Shown here: positions 8,501 through 14,814 of the stretch, one piece after another
Numbering within the stretch: position 1 is the first letter of the stretch
How the letters are laid out: each line of letters begins with the position of its first letter
NCBI GenBank assembly: GCA_014382705.1
Contig: JACNJE010000113.1
Location: 1-35,132, forward strand
DNA from: Verrucomicrobiota bacterium
Lineage (GTDB): Bacteria; Verrucomicrobiota; Verrucomicrobiia; Limisphaerales; UBA1096
Direction: 5' to 3'
Length of the DNA stretch: 35,132 bases
Made by a program: the position numbers and the translations under genes
The notes under the pieces: model-generated
The model's input: only the letters and a program-made list of their open reading frames with translations
Database searches by the model: none
Told to the model about the DNA's origin: nothing

Positions 8501-9993
8501 ACGGTACAACGGCGCTGAACGATTTCCCGCTCACCCCCACGCCGGGTCGCGGCAATTACCTGCCCCTCGCGGACATCGTGATCAACGAGGTGCTGTCGCA
8601 CACGGACGCGCCGCTCGAGGACGCCATCGAGCTGCACAACACCGGCGAGTCGCCGGTGGAGATCGGCGGCTGGCGGCTGGGCGATGCGTTCGAGTCGCCC
8701 ACGCAGTTTATTATTCCCGATGACACGACGTTGGCGGCGGGCGGCTACAGGGTGTTTTACGAGGGCGATTTCAACCGGGGCGGCAACGGGTTCAGCCTCA
8801 ACTCCGCGCACGGCGACACGGTTCACCTCGCGGCAGTCAACGCGGCCGGCAAGCCAAGCGGCTTCCGCGCCGTGCAGCCGGTTCCGCCCACGGCCAACGG
8901 CGTCTCCGTCGGCCGCGTGACGATTGGCTCCGGCACCCATTTTGTGCCGTTGGCCAGGCGGACTTTCGGCGTCGATGCCCCCGGGTCGGTGGCGGCCTTC
9001 CGCGCGGGCGCGGGCGCGGCCAACGCCGGCCCACTGGTCGGCCCGGTCGTCATCAGCGAGATCATGTACGAGGGCCAACCGGACGTCGCCGGGCTTGGCC
9101 AAGCGCAGCTCGAGTTCGTCGAGTTGCACAACCTCAGCGATCAGGTCGTGCCGCTGTTCAATCCGCTTGAGCCGCAGAACACGTGGCGGCTGCGCGGTGG
9201 CGTGCGGCTGGAAATCCCGTTGAACACGATCGTGCCGCCCGGCGGTTACCTGCTGCTCGCCGGGTTCGATCCCGTCGCCGAGCCGGCGGTCGCGTCGCGC
9301 TTTCGCGGGCATTACGGCGTGCCAAGCGGTGTGCCAATCATCGGGCCGTTCGACGGCCGCTTGGCCAACGGCGGCGAGACGGTGCGACTGCTCCGGCCCG
9401 ACAATACCCAGGGCCTCGGCCAAGAGGACGCCGGGTTCGTTCCGTACCTGCCAATGGAGGCCATCTCCTACGACAACCGCGAACCTTGGCCAAGCGACGC
9501 CGACGGCACCGGGCTTTCGCTGCAACGCAAAGCGGCGGATCAGTTCGGCAACGAGCCGGGCAACTGGCTCGCCGCCGCGCCGACCGCCGGCCGGGCCAAC
9601 GCCAGCCCCGAGGCCGGCGACCGCGACGCCGACGGCATGGACGACGCGTGGGAAGTGGCGCACAAGCTCGACCCGGCTGACGCCACCGATGCGGCAACCG
9701 ATGCCGACAATGACGGCGTGACCAACCTCGGCGAGTTCCTCAGCGGCACCGACCCGAAGGATCCCAAGAGCCGTTTTCTCATCGAGTCGATTGGGGTGAG
9801 CGGCGGTCGCGTGACACTCTCCGTGCATGTGTCGCCGGGCCACCGTTACCGCGTGGAGTTTTCAGGCGAAGTGAACACCGGCTGGGCCAAGCTGGCCGAG
9901 TTCACCAGCGACGCCGGCCAGCGCGTGGCCGAGGTCGAGAGCAACGCCCCGCTTGGCCAAGCCCAATTCTATCGGATTCGGCTGATCGAGTGA
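2587..9993 (+). CDS. Giant secreted CotH-kinase / lamin-tail-domain protein
   Basis: This 2468-residue exported protein starts with a signal peptide (MRLKPFALTALALVAAA). Visible regions in order: a galactose-binding-like domain (about 30-190, DDGFMVWING); two SbsA-like Ig domains (about 195-395); a lamin-tail domain (about 398); a chitobiase-C-like domain (about 555-630); a CotH kinase-like domain (about 638-960) with LYLNGKNKGYYNPTERID near 790 and DNFIDYIML/DWPHNNW/WDAEWSFG near 865-910; a second chitobiase-C-like segment (about 1030); a second galactose-binding-like domain (about 1070-1240); seven more lamin-tail domains starting near 1297, 1453, 1586, 1721, 1857, 1996 and 2154; a calcium-binding DxDxDG-type stretch (about 2341-2394); and a terminal beta domain. 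CotH proteins phosphorylate proteins in spore coats; the substrate here is unknown. It carries many palindrome copies (LGQA, LAKG, PWPS), none inside the CotH core. Confidence 0.9.
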   Translation: MRLKPFALTALALVAAAGTGWEGNAETLFESGAKWSYYKGNDHPSGGDLEWTEPDFDDSDWPIGDTPVRYGDGNGGTVLADMRNTYSTVFFRRPFNVAKAAQVSALDLLVNYDDGFMVWINGEPVLDVGGSADLSHDSFASVGHESGNFETFALANPAQYLVDGENLIAVMGFNINLTSSDFMMDAELRSYRPDKSPPNVASIDPPPGNVSLLREITIRFDEEVTGVDADDLWLNGDPAVNLRGAKTKWTFTFAPGDFGEATLSWNPDHGIADTARPPNRMDAAAAAATHRYRIVDDMPPTLATILPPPGSTVRGLSRVRLFFSEPIRGLEAADLRVNGQAPASIAGVASGPWQIEFPPVENGLVTIAWVGDHGVTDHAAEPNELAAEGWHYNVDADHDFGQVVINEFLAANRDGLKDDDGEAGDWIELRNDGSATVNLDGWSLSDDETKPGKWMFPAVTLRPSATLVVHATGKNRRALGQALHTNFKLGVEGEYLGLFSPELPRHVADEIAPAYPEQRGDISYGRLAKGEWGWLETPTPGTANRGKTIRGLLAPPEFSAQRGVYDAQFRVHLTTDEPGAVIRYTTDYSEPTATKGKVYSAPLPVRRTTVLRAAVFKSGMLPSRVVTHTYAYNLSKAVTSLPMMSLVTENSNLRGNTGIMETNPRNTTKRGIAWERPVSMELIYPDTGETLQANAGLRVQGGNYIRGRYNPNAGPPSGKYSFRLYFRGDYGPGRLRHPVFPELQVEDFNHIVLRAGMNDHSNPFVVDELVRRLSADMGQVSARGTFMNLYLNGKNKGYYNPTERIDSDFLNSWNGSESEWDIIAQFGELREGDTVSWNQLKSALLKNLSVPQNYAAVERLLDVDNFIDYIMLNVYANTGDWPHNNWRAARERVPGAKWRFLVWDAEWSFGNNGRSVTGNNLTSGPLAGGSDIARFYRSLQKNPEFRMRFADRVQIHYFNGGALTDENVLRRFLEMKEEMSGVIRNMNSTVERTWVPRRRAIVMSQMASQNIQASDNAPQFGQDGGAVPAGYRLKLSAPEGEIYYTLNGTDPRRPGEVAETGKTILAGDAEKWVLVPSEDNGGNALANRWHGGREPFDHDDWDSGNDGVGYDETADYDPHIGLDVDAEMNDINQSVFVRIPFTVSAADRKKSNFMVLRMKYDDGFVAYLNGTRIASANAATDPAWNAGATGQHDDASAVTWVSFDAGKHINKLKTGNNILAIHGLNAGLGSSDMLINAELALGQRTGAEIAEGVLKYTSLVKITADTTLRARTMHNGQWSALVERSFQAGRAGSPLRFTEIMYNPPGGSEYEFVELHNSGTFEESLGWHRFDGIDFTFPGDAVIGPGEYLVLASDNDPDAFKLRYPGLAVHGWYRGSLSNNGERLALLDVRWRRVVEVDYSDRGAWPSSADGDGHSLELIDLLADPGAASNWRDSAAKAGSPGQAGVGAAEPPVIISEVHVQSPLSAEPDFVELRNLGQAVVDLSGWTLRDGGGNTFEFPGGTALGQAGLLGIWCGEGGGAGLRAGFGLGQAGDSVALFNADGHRVDAVTFGAIGSSIVQTANGWTTAKPTFGQPNQPVQPASLTKLVINEWLADPAEGGRDWLELYNPDANAPALVTGLHIRVGQQVGGLHAIATIPPRGHMRVWLDTRSGPGHVDLSLPTGGTTLTLITPEGVEFATMDYKQQRTGVSEGRRPDGSSQMVKFTRGATPGAPNIIPSYSGPRFNEVLAFNRQGVSDWVELYNDTGATVSLDGASLSRRDNGAGDWMFPGGTTIRNGGYLVVRFDGSRSAGNDNTGVSLPAEGGGVYLFDPDGFLAHSVEYGFQVADQPIGMSGGRWKLLTIQTPGKANAAAVALGNPIDVVFNEWMARPRSGADWFELFNPETKPVDIGGMTLSDDPTAMGRAKFTVPDHTFIPARGWVRWLADGASGPGHVNFNLRGHGELLRLYGSQRSAVDEVEIFNAAEGVSRGRLPDGTTALNDFPLTPTPGRGNYLPLADIVINEVLSHTDAPLEDAIELHNTGESPVEIGGWRLGDAFESPTQFIIPDDTTLAAGGYRVFYEGDFNRGGNGFSLNSAHGDTVHLAAVNAAGKPSGFRAVQPVPPTANGVSVGRVTIGSGTHFVPLARRTFGVDAPGSVAAFRAGAGAANAGPLVGPVVISEIMYEGQPDVAGLGQAQLEFVELHNLSDQVVPLFNPLEPQNTWRLRGGVRLEIPLNTIVPPGGYLLLAGFDPVAEPAVASRFRGHYGVPSGVPIIGPFDGRLANGGETVRLLRPDNTQGLGQEDAGFVPYLPMEAISYDNREPWPSDADGTGLSLQRKAADQFGNEPGNWLAAAPTAGRANASPEAGDRDADGMDDAWEVAHKLDPADATDAATDADNDGVTNLGEFLSGTDPKDPKSRFLIESIGVSGGRVTLSVHVSPGHRYRVEFSGEVNTGWAKLAEFTSDAGQRVAEVESNAPLGQAQFYRIRLIE

Positions 9994-10002
9994 GCAGACA
10001 AC

Positions 10003-10018
10003 CGCTTGGCCCCAAGTG
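10003..10018. repeat. Imperfect palindrome between convergent genes
   Basis: CGCTTGGCCCCAAGTGG sits in the 28-bp gap between the convergent stops of the lamin-tail gene and the transketolase-like gene. It is a degenerate copy of the dispersed palindrome with two extra central C residues, which makes it better able to fold as a small hairpin. It may serve as a shared terminator, but no T-tract supports this. Confidence 0.4.
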
Positions 10019-10021
10019 GCT

Positions 10022-12274
10022 TCAGGCCAGTGACTTGGCTGCGTCGGCAATCGCGCCGGAGGTCAGGCCGAAATGTTCCCACACCTCTGCATGTCCCTCG
10101 GACGGGGCGATGCGCGGATCGACGATGCCGATGTGCTCAGTCTTTGCGCCCGAACGGCTCGCGGCGGAGAGCACCAAGCCGGCGAACCCGCGAACGCCGG
10201 TGTTGCGCGTGCCGATGATGCCGTCCTCCACCGTCACGACGCCGTCGTATTGCGCGAAGATTCCGTCAAGGAAACCGTCCGGCAACGGCAGACCGTTCAC
10301 CACGTAAACGTCCGCCGTGCCGCCGAGTTGTTCAGTGGCATCCTGTGCGATGCTGGCGGTGGCGCCCAAGGCAAGAACGGCGATCTTGGCCCCATCATGT
10401 TTGCGGAGCGGCGTGACGGCTTCCCACTCGCTGTCGGCGTCGTACAGCGCATTGCCGTTTTCGTCGGAGAGCACGAGCAGGCTGTCGCGCGGGATGGCGA
10501 CGATGTGTGCGCCATAGCGGGCGCAGGCATCGCGCACGGCGACGAACGCGCCGCGCGCATCGGCCGGCGCGTAAAAGCGGTCGACGTACGGCAGATAACC
10601 GATGGCCAGCGTCACCCAGTCGAGGCTCCAGCCGGAGAAATGGTCGCGGCCGGTGCAGGCGCCGACGTGGCTCATGTGCATGATGACGTTGAGCCCCTCG
10701 TTGACGCCGTTGAGGTTGCGCTGGTATCGCCACAACTCAAGCCCCTCGCGGGCGATGCCCTCGAAGAACGCCGAGAAGGTTGAGACGACGTTCACCTGTG
10801 GTTTGTTGGAACTCATGGCCAAACCGTCGGCGACGAGCAGCGCGGCCTGTTCCTCGATGCTCAGCTCGATCTGGTTTTGCGCAGGGATGTTGGCGCAGGC
10901 TTTGCCAAGCTTGGTTGAGGGATTGAGGTCGCAACTCACGACGAACACATCATTCGGGTGCGCCTTGGCCACGGCGAGGTAACCGGCCTCCGATCCGGCT
11001 CGCGCGCTGGTCTTTTTGCCGGCGTCCGGCAGGCTGATTTCGGCCAGTTGTGCAGAAGAAAGCGTGAGGTTTTTCGTGCCGGCGGCGGGGCGGGCTTCGG
11101 TGATCACCTCGACCTTGGCCGCTGCAGAAATTTCGTCGAACGCAGCCTGCTGCGCGTCGTTCCGGGTGAGCATCGGATTGGCCAGCACCTCGGCCTCATC
11201 CCGGCCCTTCATGTGTCCGTCGTGATGCCCTTCGCCACCCGGTAAGTCATTGACCAGCAACAGGCACTCGAGCATCGGGCCGATGTCGCGGTAGCTCATC
11301 ATCGCGCCCGGCACCCAGATTTCCTGATCCATCGAGACTCCGTTTTTGCCGGTGACCGCCTCGACCTCGGGACCGATGCCAAACCGTTCGGCCAGCCGGT
11401 TGAAGTCCACCTTCACGTCGTCGGCGGAGGAGTAGCCGGTCGGGTAAATCATCGTCGGGCGGCCGTCCATCGCGCGGCTGTGTGCCTGCTTGTAGGCTTG
11501 GAACATTTCGGCGGTGTCGAACAGCGACTTGGTCTCGATGATCTCGACGCCCATCGCTTCGACGATCGGGCGCGGGTCTTTGTCCATCACGTTTTTGTTC
11601 GAGTCGGACAATTGGATGCCGTTGCGCTGCATGACAAACGTCATCGGCAGGTTGCCGATGTCGGCGGCGTTGAAGCCGTTCAGCGCTTGGCCGGAAATCC
11701 AGCCGGCGTCGCCACAGTGGCAGACGACCCACGACTTCGGGTTGCGCGCGCGCATGCCCATCGCCTGTCCGGCGGCGACCGGAATCATCACGCCGAGTCG
11801 GCCGCCGTTAAGCTGCGTGCCGCCCGGCACCCACGAGACGTGGCCCGGGATGTCGAGCCCGCGCCGGAACCGGTGCACCACCGAGTCGCGATCGAGGAAA
11901 CCCAGCGCGGCGAGTGACGAATAGTAGCCGATACTGGCGTGGGCGTTCTCGATGGTGTACTGCACCTTGTCGTAATCCGTCGCCGCCAGCGTGAGCATCA
12001 GGCTCGGAATCAGGTCGAGGCCACCGCCCAAGTGGTCGAGTTCACCGATTGTGGCCAGCGAGGCCAGCGACGAAATGGAGATGCGCGCCGCCTCGATCTC
12101 GAGTGCCTGCAACGTGGCGACCTGTTTGTCGTCGAGTGCGTCGGTGCTGCCGACATCGATCTGCAGCGGCAACACCTGCGAGATGACACTGGGCCGCATA
12201 TACGTTGAGCCGGCGATCAATTGGTCGTTGCGTTGCTGTTGAGCCTTAACGGCTGCCTCTGAATAGTTACTCAT
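10022..12274 (-). CDS. Transketolase-like thiamine-diphosphate enzyme
   Basis: This 750-residue enzyme has the three domains of transketolase and pyruvate-dehydrogenase-E1-like proteins in one chain. The N-terminal cofactor domain holds the ThDP motif in variant form: GDAG at 188-191 with the paired N at 218, in place of GDG. The second domain carries IEEQAALLVADG, where E475 is the likely catalytic glutamate activating the aminopyrimidine ring. A C-terminal transketolase-C-type domain spans about 610-750. Family members move two-carbon units or decarboxylate 2-oxo acids; the actual substrate cannot be read from sequence. The ATG at 12274 lacks an obvious Shine-Dalgarno sequence. The gene contains no perfect copy of the dispersed palindrome. 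It is separated from the upstream namZ-like gene by 111 bp containing a terminator-like double palindrome, so it is probably its own transcription unit. Confidence 0.8.
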   Translation of the reverse strand: MSNYSEAAVKAQQQRNDQLIAGSTYMRPSVISQVLPLQIDVGSTDALDDKQVATLQALEIEAARISISSLASLATIGELDHLGGGLDLIPSLMLTLAATDYDKVQYTIENAHASIGYYSSLAALGFLDRDSVVHRFRRGLDIPGHVSWVPGGTQLNGGRLGVMIPVAAGQAMGMRARNPKSWVVCHCGDAGWISGQALNGFNAADIGNLPMTFVMQRNGIQLSDSNKNVMDKDPRPIVEAMGVEIIETKSLFDTAEMFQAYKQAHSRAMDGRPTMIYPTGYSSADDVKVDFNRLAERFGIGPEVEAVTGKNGVSMDQEIWVPGAMMSYRDIGPMLECLLLVNDLPGGEGHHDGHMKGRDEAEVLANPMLTRNDAQQAAFDEISAAAKVEVITEARPAAGTKNLTLSSAQLAEISLPDAGKKTSARAGSEAGYLAVAKAHPNDVFVVSCDLNPSTKLGKACANIPAQNQIELSIEEQAALLVADGLAMSSNKPQVNVVSTFSAFFEGIAREGLELWRYQRNLNGVNEGLNVIMHMSHVGACTGRDHFSGWSLDWVTLAIGYLPYVDRFYAPADARGAFVAVRDACARYGAHIVAIPRDSLLVLSDENGNALYDADSEWEAVTPLRKHDGAKIAVLALGATASIAQDATEQLGGTADVYVVNGLPLPDGFLDGIFAQYDGVVTVEDGIIGTRNTGVRGFAGLVLSAASRSGAKTEHIGIVDPRIAPSEGHAEVWEHFGLTSGAIADAAKSLA

Positions 12275-12353
12275 AAAAATGATTTTGGTATGTGGGAAGG
12301 GGAAACCCGTCGCTTCAAACAGCGCGGCAATTTAACCACCAATCCCCAAAAAT

Positions 12354-12385
12354 AAAGAAAAATTGGCCAAGCGCTTGGCCAAGCG
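12354..12385 (-). terminator. Double palindrome with T-tract after the namZ-like gene
   Basis: Directly after the stop of the namZ-like gene the reverse strand reads CGC and then TTGGCCAAGCGCTTGGCCAA, a perfect 20-bp palindrome (12363-12382), followed by TTTTTCTTTATTTTT. As RNA this folds into an 8-bp stem with a GCGC tetraloop followed by a U-tract, a textbook intrinsic terminator. It is built from two units of the dispersed palindrome, so here the repeat has an evident function. Confidence 0.75.
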
Positions 12386-13630
12386 TTAGCGGTAGAGGAG
12401 GTATTTGGAGCGTTGCTGGCGGAAGCGGGCCTCGTCTTTGGCCCACGATCGGACGATCGCCGCGCCGGAGCGGCCGGCGGCGAGGTCGCGCCGGATGGAG
12501 TCGGTGCCGTTGACTTTGTCGAACATGTTGAAGCTGCGGCCGCTCTTGACGCGGGTGGCGAAAAGGTCGCGCTTGGCCACGGCGCGGACGGCGTCGAGGA
12601 TGTGGTAGTTGATCGCCATGAGCGGCGCCGTGGAGCGATTGGTGAACTGGACGCGCACCCCGGAGTAGGTGCGGTTTTTCACGCGACGGCTCTTGAATCG
12701 GAGCGGGTCGAAGCGCACGCCGGGCAGTCGGCGGTTGTTGAGGTGACGGGCGACGCCGGTGGCGTCCATCCACGCCGAGGCGACGCACTCGAACGGCATG
12801 CCTTCTCCTATGCCGATGCTGAGTCCGCTCCCCGCGCCGAGTTCGCCAAGCACGCCGGTGGAGACGTAGTGGAGTGGCGAGTCGCCGTGCGGGATGTTGG
12901 GTGAGGTGGGCACCCAGTTGAGGCCGGTGCCCGTCCATGTCATCGAGCGGGTCCAGCCTTTCATTTTGATGATGGAAATTTTTGGGCGGTGCGTGATCCA
13001 TCTTTCGCCGCTGATCATGTAGGCCAGTTCGCCGGCGGTCATGCCGTAGACGTACGGGATTTTCCATTGCCCGACGAGTGACTTGTAGCGGGGATTGAGG
13101 ATGAGTCCCTCGACGCGTTTGCCGCCGAGCGGGTTGGGGCGGTCGAGCACGACGAACTCCACGCCGGCCTTGCCGCACTCCTCCATGCACAATCCCATGG
13201 TGCTGATGAACGTGTACGATCGCGCGCCGGTGTCCTGGATGTCGTACACGAGGCAATCGATTTTCTTGAGCATCGCCGGCGTCGGCTTGCGGACTGGGCC
13301 GGGGCCGTACAGCGAGTAAATCGGCAGGCCGGTGCGGCGATGGGTGCTGTTGGGGAACTCCTTGCCGGCCGGCACTTGGCCATCGACACCGTGCTCCGCG
13401 CCGAACAAAGCGACGAGATTGACCTTGGTTGATTGGTGAAAAATGTCGATGACGGAGCGGTCGCGGCCATCGACGCCGGAGGGGTTGGTCAGCAGGCCAA
13501 CGCGCTTGCCGCGCAGCGTCTCGTAGCCGCGCATCGCGAGTACCTCGTTTCCGAGGTAAACGCGCGCCTGGACGGCTGCACTGCAGGAAAGCAACAGGGC
13601 CAACCCAAGCCGGCATGACACGAAGCGCAT
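12386..13630 (-). CDS. namZ: Exported exo-beta-N-acetylmuramidase, NamZ/DUF1343 family
   Basis: NamZ-family enzymes remove N-acetylmuramic acid from the non-reducing end of peptidoglycan fragments during wall recycling. The 414-residue product has a signal peptide (residues 1-22, ending VQA). It carries the family motifs GLLTNPSGVDG near 45, LFGAEHGVDGQ with E79-H80, VYDIQDTGARSYTFISTM at 128-145, VLDRPNPLGG near 160-170, and a long C-terminal domain. Length and order match the family, so the product is probably active in the periplasm. The gene is followed at once by the double-palindrome terminator and is preceded by a 45-bp gap holding another palindrome copy. It is assigned by motif recall; substrate specificity is inferred from the family. 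Confidence 0.85.
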   Translation of the reverse strand: MRFVSCRLGLALLLSCSAAVQARVYLGNEVLAMRGYETLRGKRVGLLTNPSGVDGRDRSVIDIFHQSTKVNLVALFGAEHGVDGQVPAGKEFPNSTHRRTGLPIYSLYGPGPVRKPTPAMLKKIDCLVYDIQDTGARSYTFISTMGLCMEECGKAGVEFVVLDRPNPLGGKRVEGLILNPRYKSLVGQWKIPYVYGMTAGELAYMISGERWITHRPKISIIKMKGWTRSMTWTGTGLNWVPTSPNIPHGDSPLHYVSTGVLGELGAGSGLSIGIGEGMPFECVASAWMDATGVARHLNNRRLPGVRFDPLRFKSRRVKNRTYSGVRVQFTNRSTAPLMAINYHILDAVRAVAKRDLFATRVKSGRSFNMFDKVNGTDSIRRDLAAGRSGAAIVRSWAKDEARFRQQRSKYLLYR

Positions 13631-13654
13631 GGCGAAACGTAGTCAGCCAAGCGC

Positions 13655-13672
13655 TTGGCCACAAACCCTTTG
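13655..13672. repeat. Palindrome between the DUF971 and namZ genes
   Basis: GCCAAGCGCTTGGC is a perfect 14-bp palindrome centred on AAGCGCTT, the alternative centre of the dispersed repeat. It lies in the 45-bp gap between the stop of the DUF971 gene and the start of namZ. It could form a short hairpin with a GCGC loop; no T-tract follows on either strand. Confidence 0.6.
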
Positions 13673-13675
13673 TGG

Positions 13676-13987
13676 CTACTCGTCGCCCGGGGAATCGGCC
13701 ACGGCACGGAGGTAGTCGAACGCAAACAGGCCGGAGGCGTGGCCATCCTCCCAGACCGGCTTGACGGCGTAGCCGCCAACGTATTCCAGTGATCGAACGC
13801 GAAATGATGAGAGCGTGTATGGCCGCTCGGGGCCCTTGTGCAGTTGGCCCATCACGTCGGTCTCGCCTTTGCAGGCGGCGCAGGGGCAGGCCTTGCGCAG
13901 CTTGGCCAAGCGCACGAACGACTCGGTGCCGTCGTCCCACTTGACGGCCAATTCCTCGCCGATGATTTGGACGTCGCTTGGCTGCAT
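13676..13987 (-). CDS. DUF971 / GBBH-like N-terminal domain protein
   Basis: This 103-residue stand-alone protein has the fold found at the N-terminus of gamma-butyrobetaine hydroxylases. The sequence shows W-DDGTESF near 17-24, then LRKACPCAACKGE, where C34, C36 and C39 form a probable zinc or iron-sulphur ligand set, and SLEYVGGYAVKPVWEDGHASGLFAFDYLR near the C-terminus, the most conserved part of the family. The biochemical role of stand-alone DUF971 proteins is not settled; a link to iron-sulphur handling has been suggested for the family. A perfect palindrome copy encodes VRLAKLRK just before the cysteines. The peroxiredoxin gene upstream has its own terminator, so the DUF971 gene probably has its own promoter. 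Confidence 0.85.
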   Translation of the reverse strand: MQPSDVQIIGEELAVKWDDGTESFVRLAKLRKACPCAACKGETDVMGQLHKGPERPYTLSSFRVRSLEYVGGYAVKPVWEDGHASGLFAFDYLRAVADSPGDE

Positions 13988-14008
13988 GGTGCGCTTGGCT
14001 GCGGAAAT

Positions 14009-14041
14009 AAAAAAAGGGGAGCCGCCGTCCGGCAGCCCCCC
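14009..14041 (-). terminator. Intrinsic terminator of the peroxiredoxin gene
   Basis: On the reverse strand GGGGGGCTGCC-GGAC-GGCGGCTCCCC forms an 11-bp stem with G-U pairs and is followed by a run of T residues. It starts 16 bp after the peroxiredoxin stop codon. The asymmetric T-tract and the G-U pairs both indicate reverse-strand use. Confidence 0.85.
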
Positions 14042-14057
14042 GTTTGTGAACGTCCGG

Positions 14058-14693
14058 TTACTTGTTCGGCTGCGGCGTGACGCGCAGGTACGGCTTGATC
14101 TTGGTGAAGCCTTTCGGGAACTTGGCCTCGGCGTCCTCGTCGGAGAGGGTCGGCACGACGATGCAGTCGTCGCCGTCCTGCCAGTTGACCGGCGTGGCGA
14201 CAGAATGATTGTCGGTCAGTTGCAGCGCGTCCACCACGCGCAGAATCTCGTCAAAGTTGCGGCCGGTGGCAGGCGGGTAGGTGATCGTCAGTCGGATCTT
14301 CTTGTTCGGGTCGATGACGAACACCGAGCGCACGGTGAACTTCTCCGCGGCGTTCGGGTGGATCATGTCGTACGCGGTGGCCACGGCGCGTTCCGGGTCG
14401 GCGATGATCGGGAAGTTGACGGTCGTGTTCTGCGTTTCGTTGATGTCGCTGATCCAGCCGTGATGATCGTCGAGCGGATCGACGCTGATCGCGATGATCT
14501 TGACGCCGCGCTTTTCAAACTCCGGCTTGAGCTTGGCCGTGTAGCCGAGCTCGGTCGTGCAGACCGGGGTGTAGTCCGCCGGGTGGGAGAACAGGATCGC
14601 CCAGTTCTCCCCGATCCAATCGTGGAAGTCGATGCTGCCCTCGGTGGTCTCCGCCTGGAAATTCGGAGCCTCGTCGCCTAGTCGTAATGCCAT
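14058..14693 (-). CDS. 1-Cys peroxiredoxin (Prx6 type)
   Basis: This 211-residue thiol peroxidase reduces hydrogen peroxide and organic or lipid hydroperoxides in the cytoplasm. The peroxidatic cysteine is C45 in HPADYTPVCTTE, the canonical PxxxTxxC motif. The long C-terminal extension (YPPATGRNFDEILRVVDALQ, then TPVNWQDGDDCIVVPTLSDE) is diagnostic of the Prx6/1-Cys subgroup, and no conserved resolving cysteine is seen. I chose the ATG at 14693 because homologues begin MxLRLGDxAPNF; an upstream TTG would only add a poorly conserved 16-residue stretch partly encoded by a palindrome. The gene looks monocistronic, with its own terminator. It contains no perfect palindrome copy. Confidence 0.95.
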   Translation of the reverse strand: MALRLGDEAPNFQAETTEGSIDFHDWIGENWAILFSHPADYTPVCTTELGYTAKLKPEFEKRGVKIIAISVDPLDDHHGWISDINETQNTTVNFPIIADPERAVATAYDMIHPNAAEKFTVRSVFVIDPNKKIRLTITYPPATGRNFDEILRVVDALQLTDNHSVATPVNWQDGDDCIVVPTLSDEDAEAKFPKGFTKIKPYLRVTPQPNK

Positions 14694-14802
14694 TTTTCTT
14701 TTAAAGTTGAGGTTGCTGACAATGCCCGTTGGCTTGGCCAAGGGCCGGACTTGGTAGCGAAACCCGGTCCGCGTGTCAATGATTCATGCCGGGCCGGGCC
14801 GC

Positions 14803-14814
14803 GCTTGGCCAAGG
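14803..14814. repeat. Palindrome just after the DUF5916 stop codon
   Basis: CGCTTGGCCAAGG lies immediately downstream of the stop codon (14815-14817) of the reverse-strand barrel gene. A second copy (GGCTTGGCCAAGG, core 14734-14741) lies between it and the peroxiredoxin start. Single copies can only form a weak 3-4 bp stem, and no T-tract follows. Confidence 0.6.

Noticed and set aside
7852..9843. A 663-codon reverse frame opposite the lamin-tail region
   Set aside because: Same reasons: shadow composition, no motifs, and the opposing frame holds clear lamin-tail domains.
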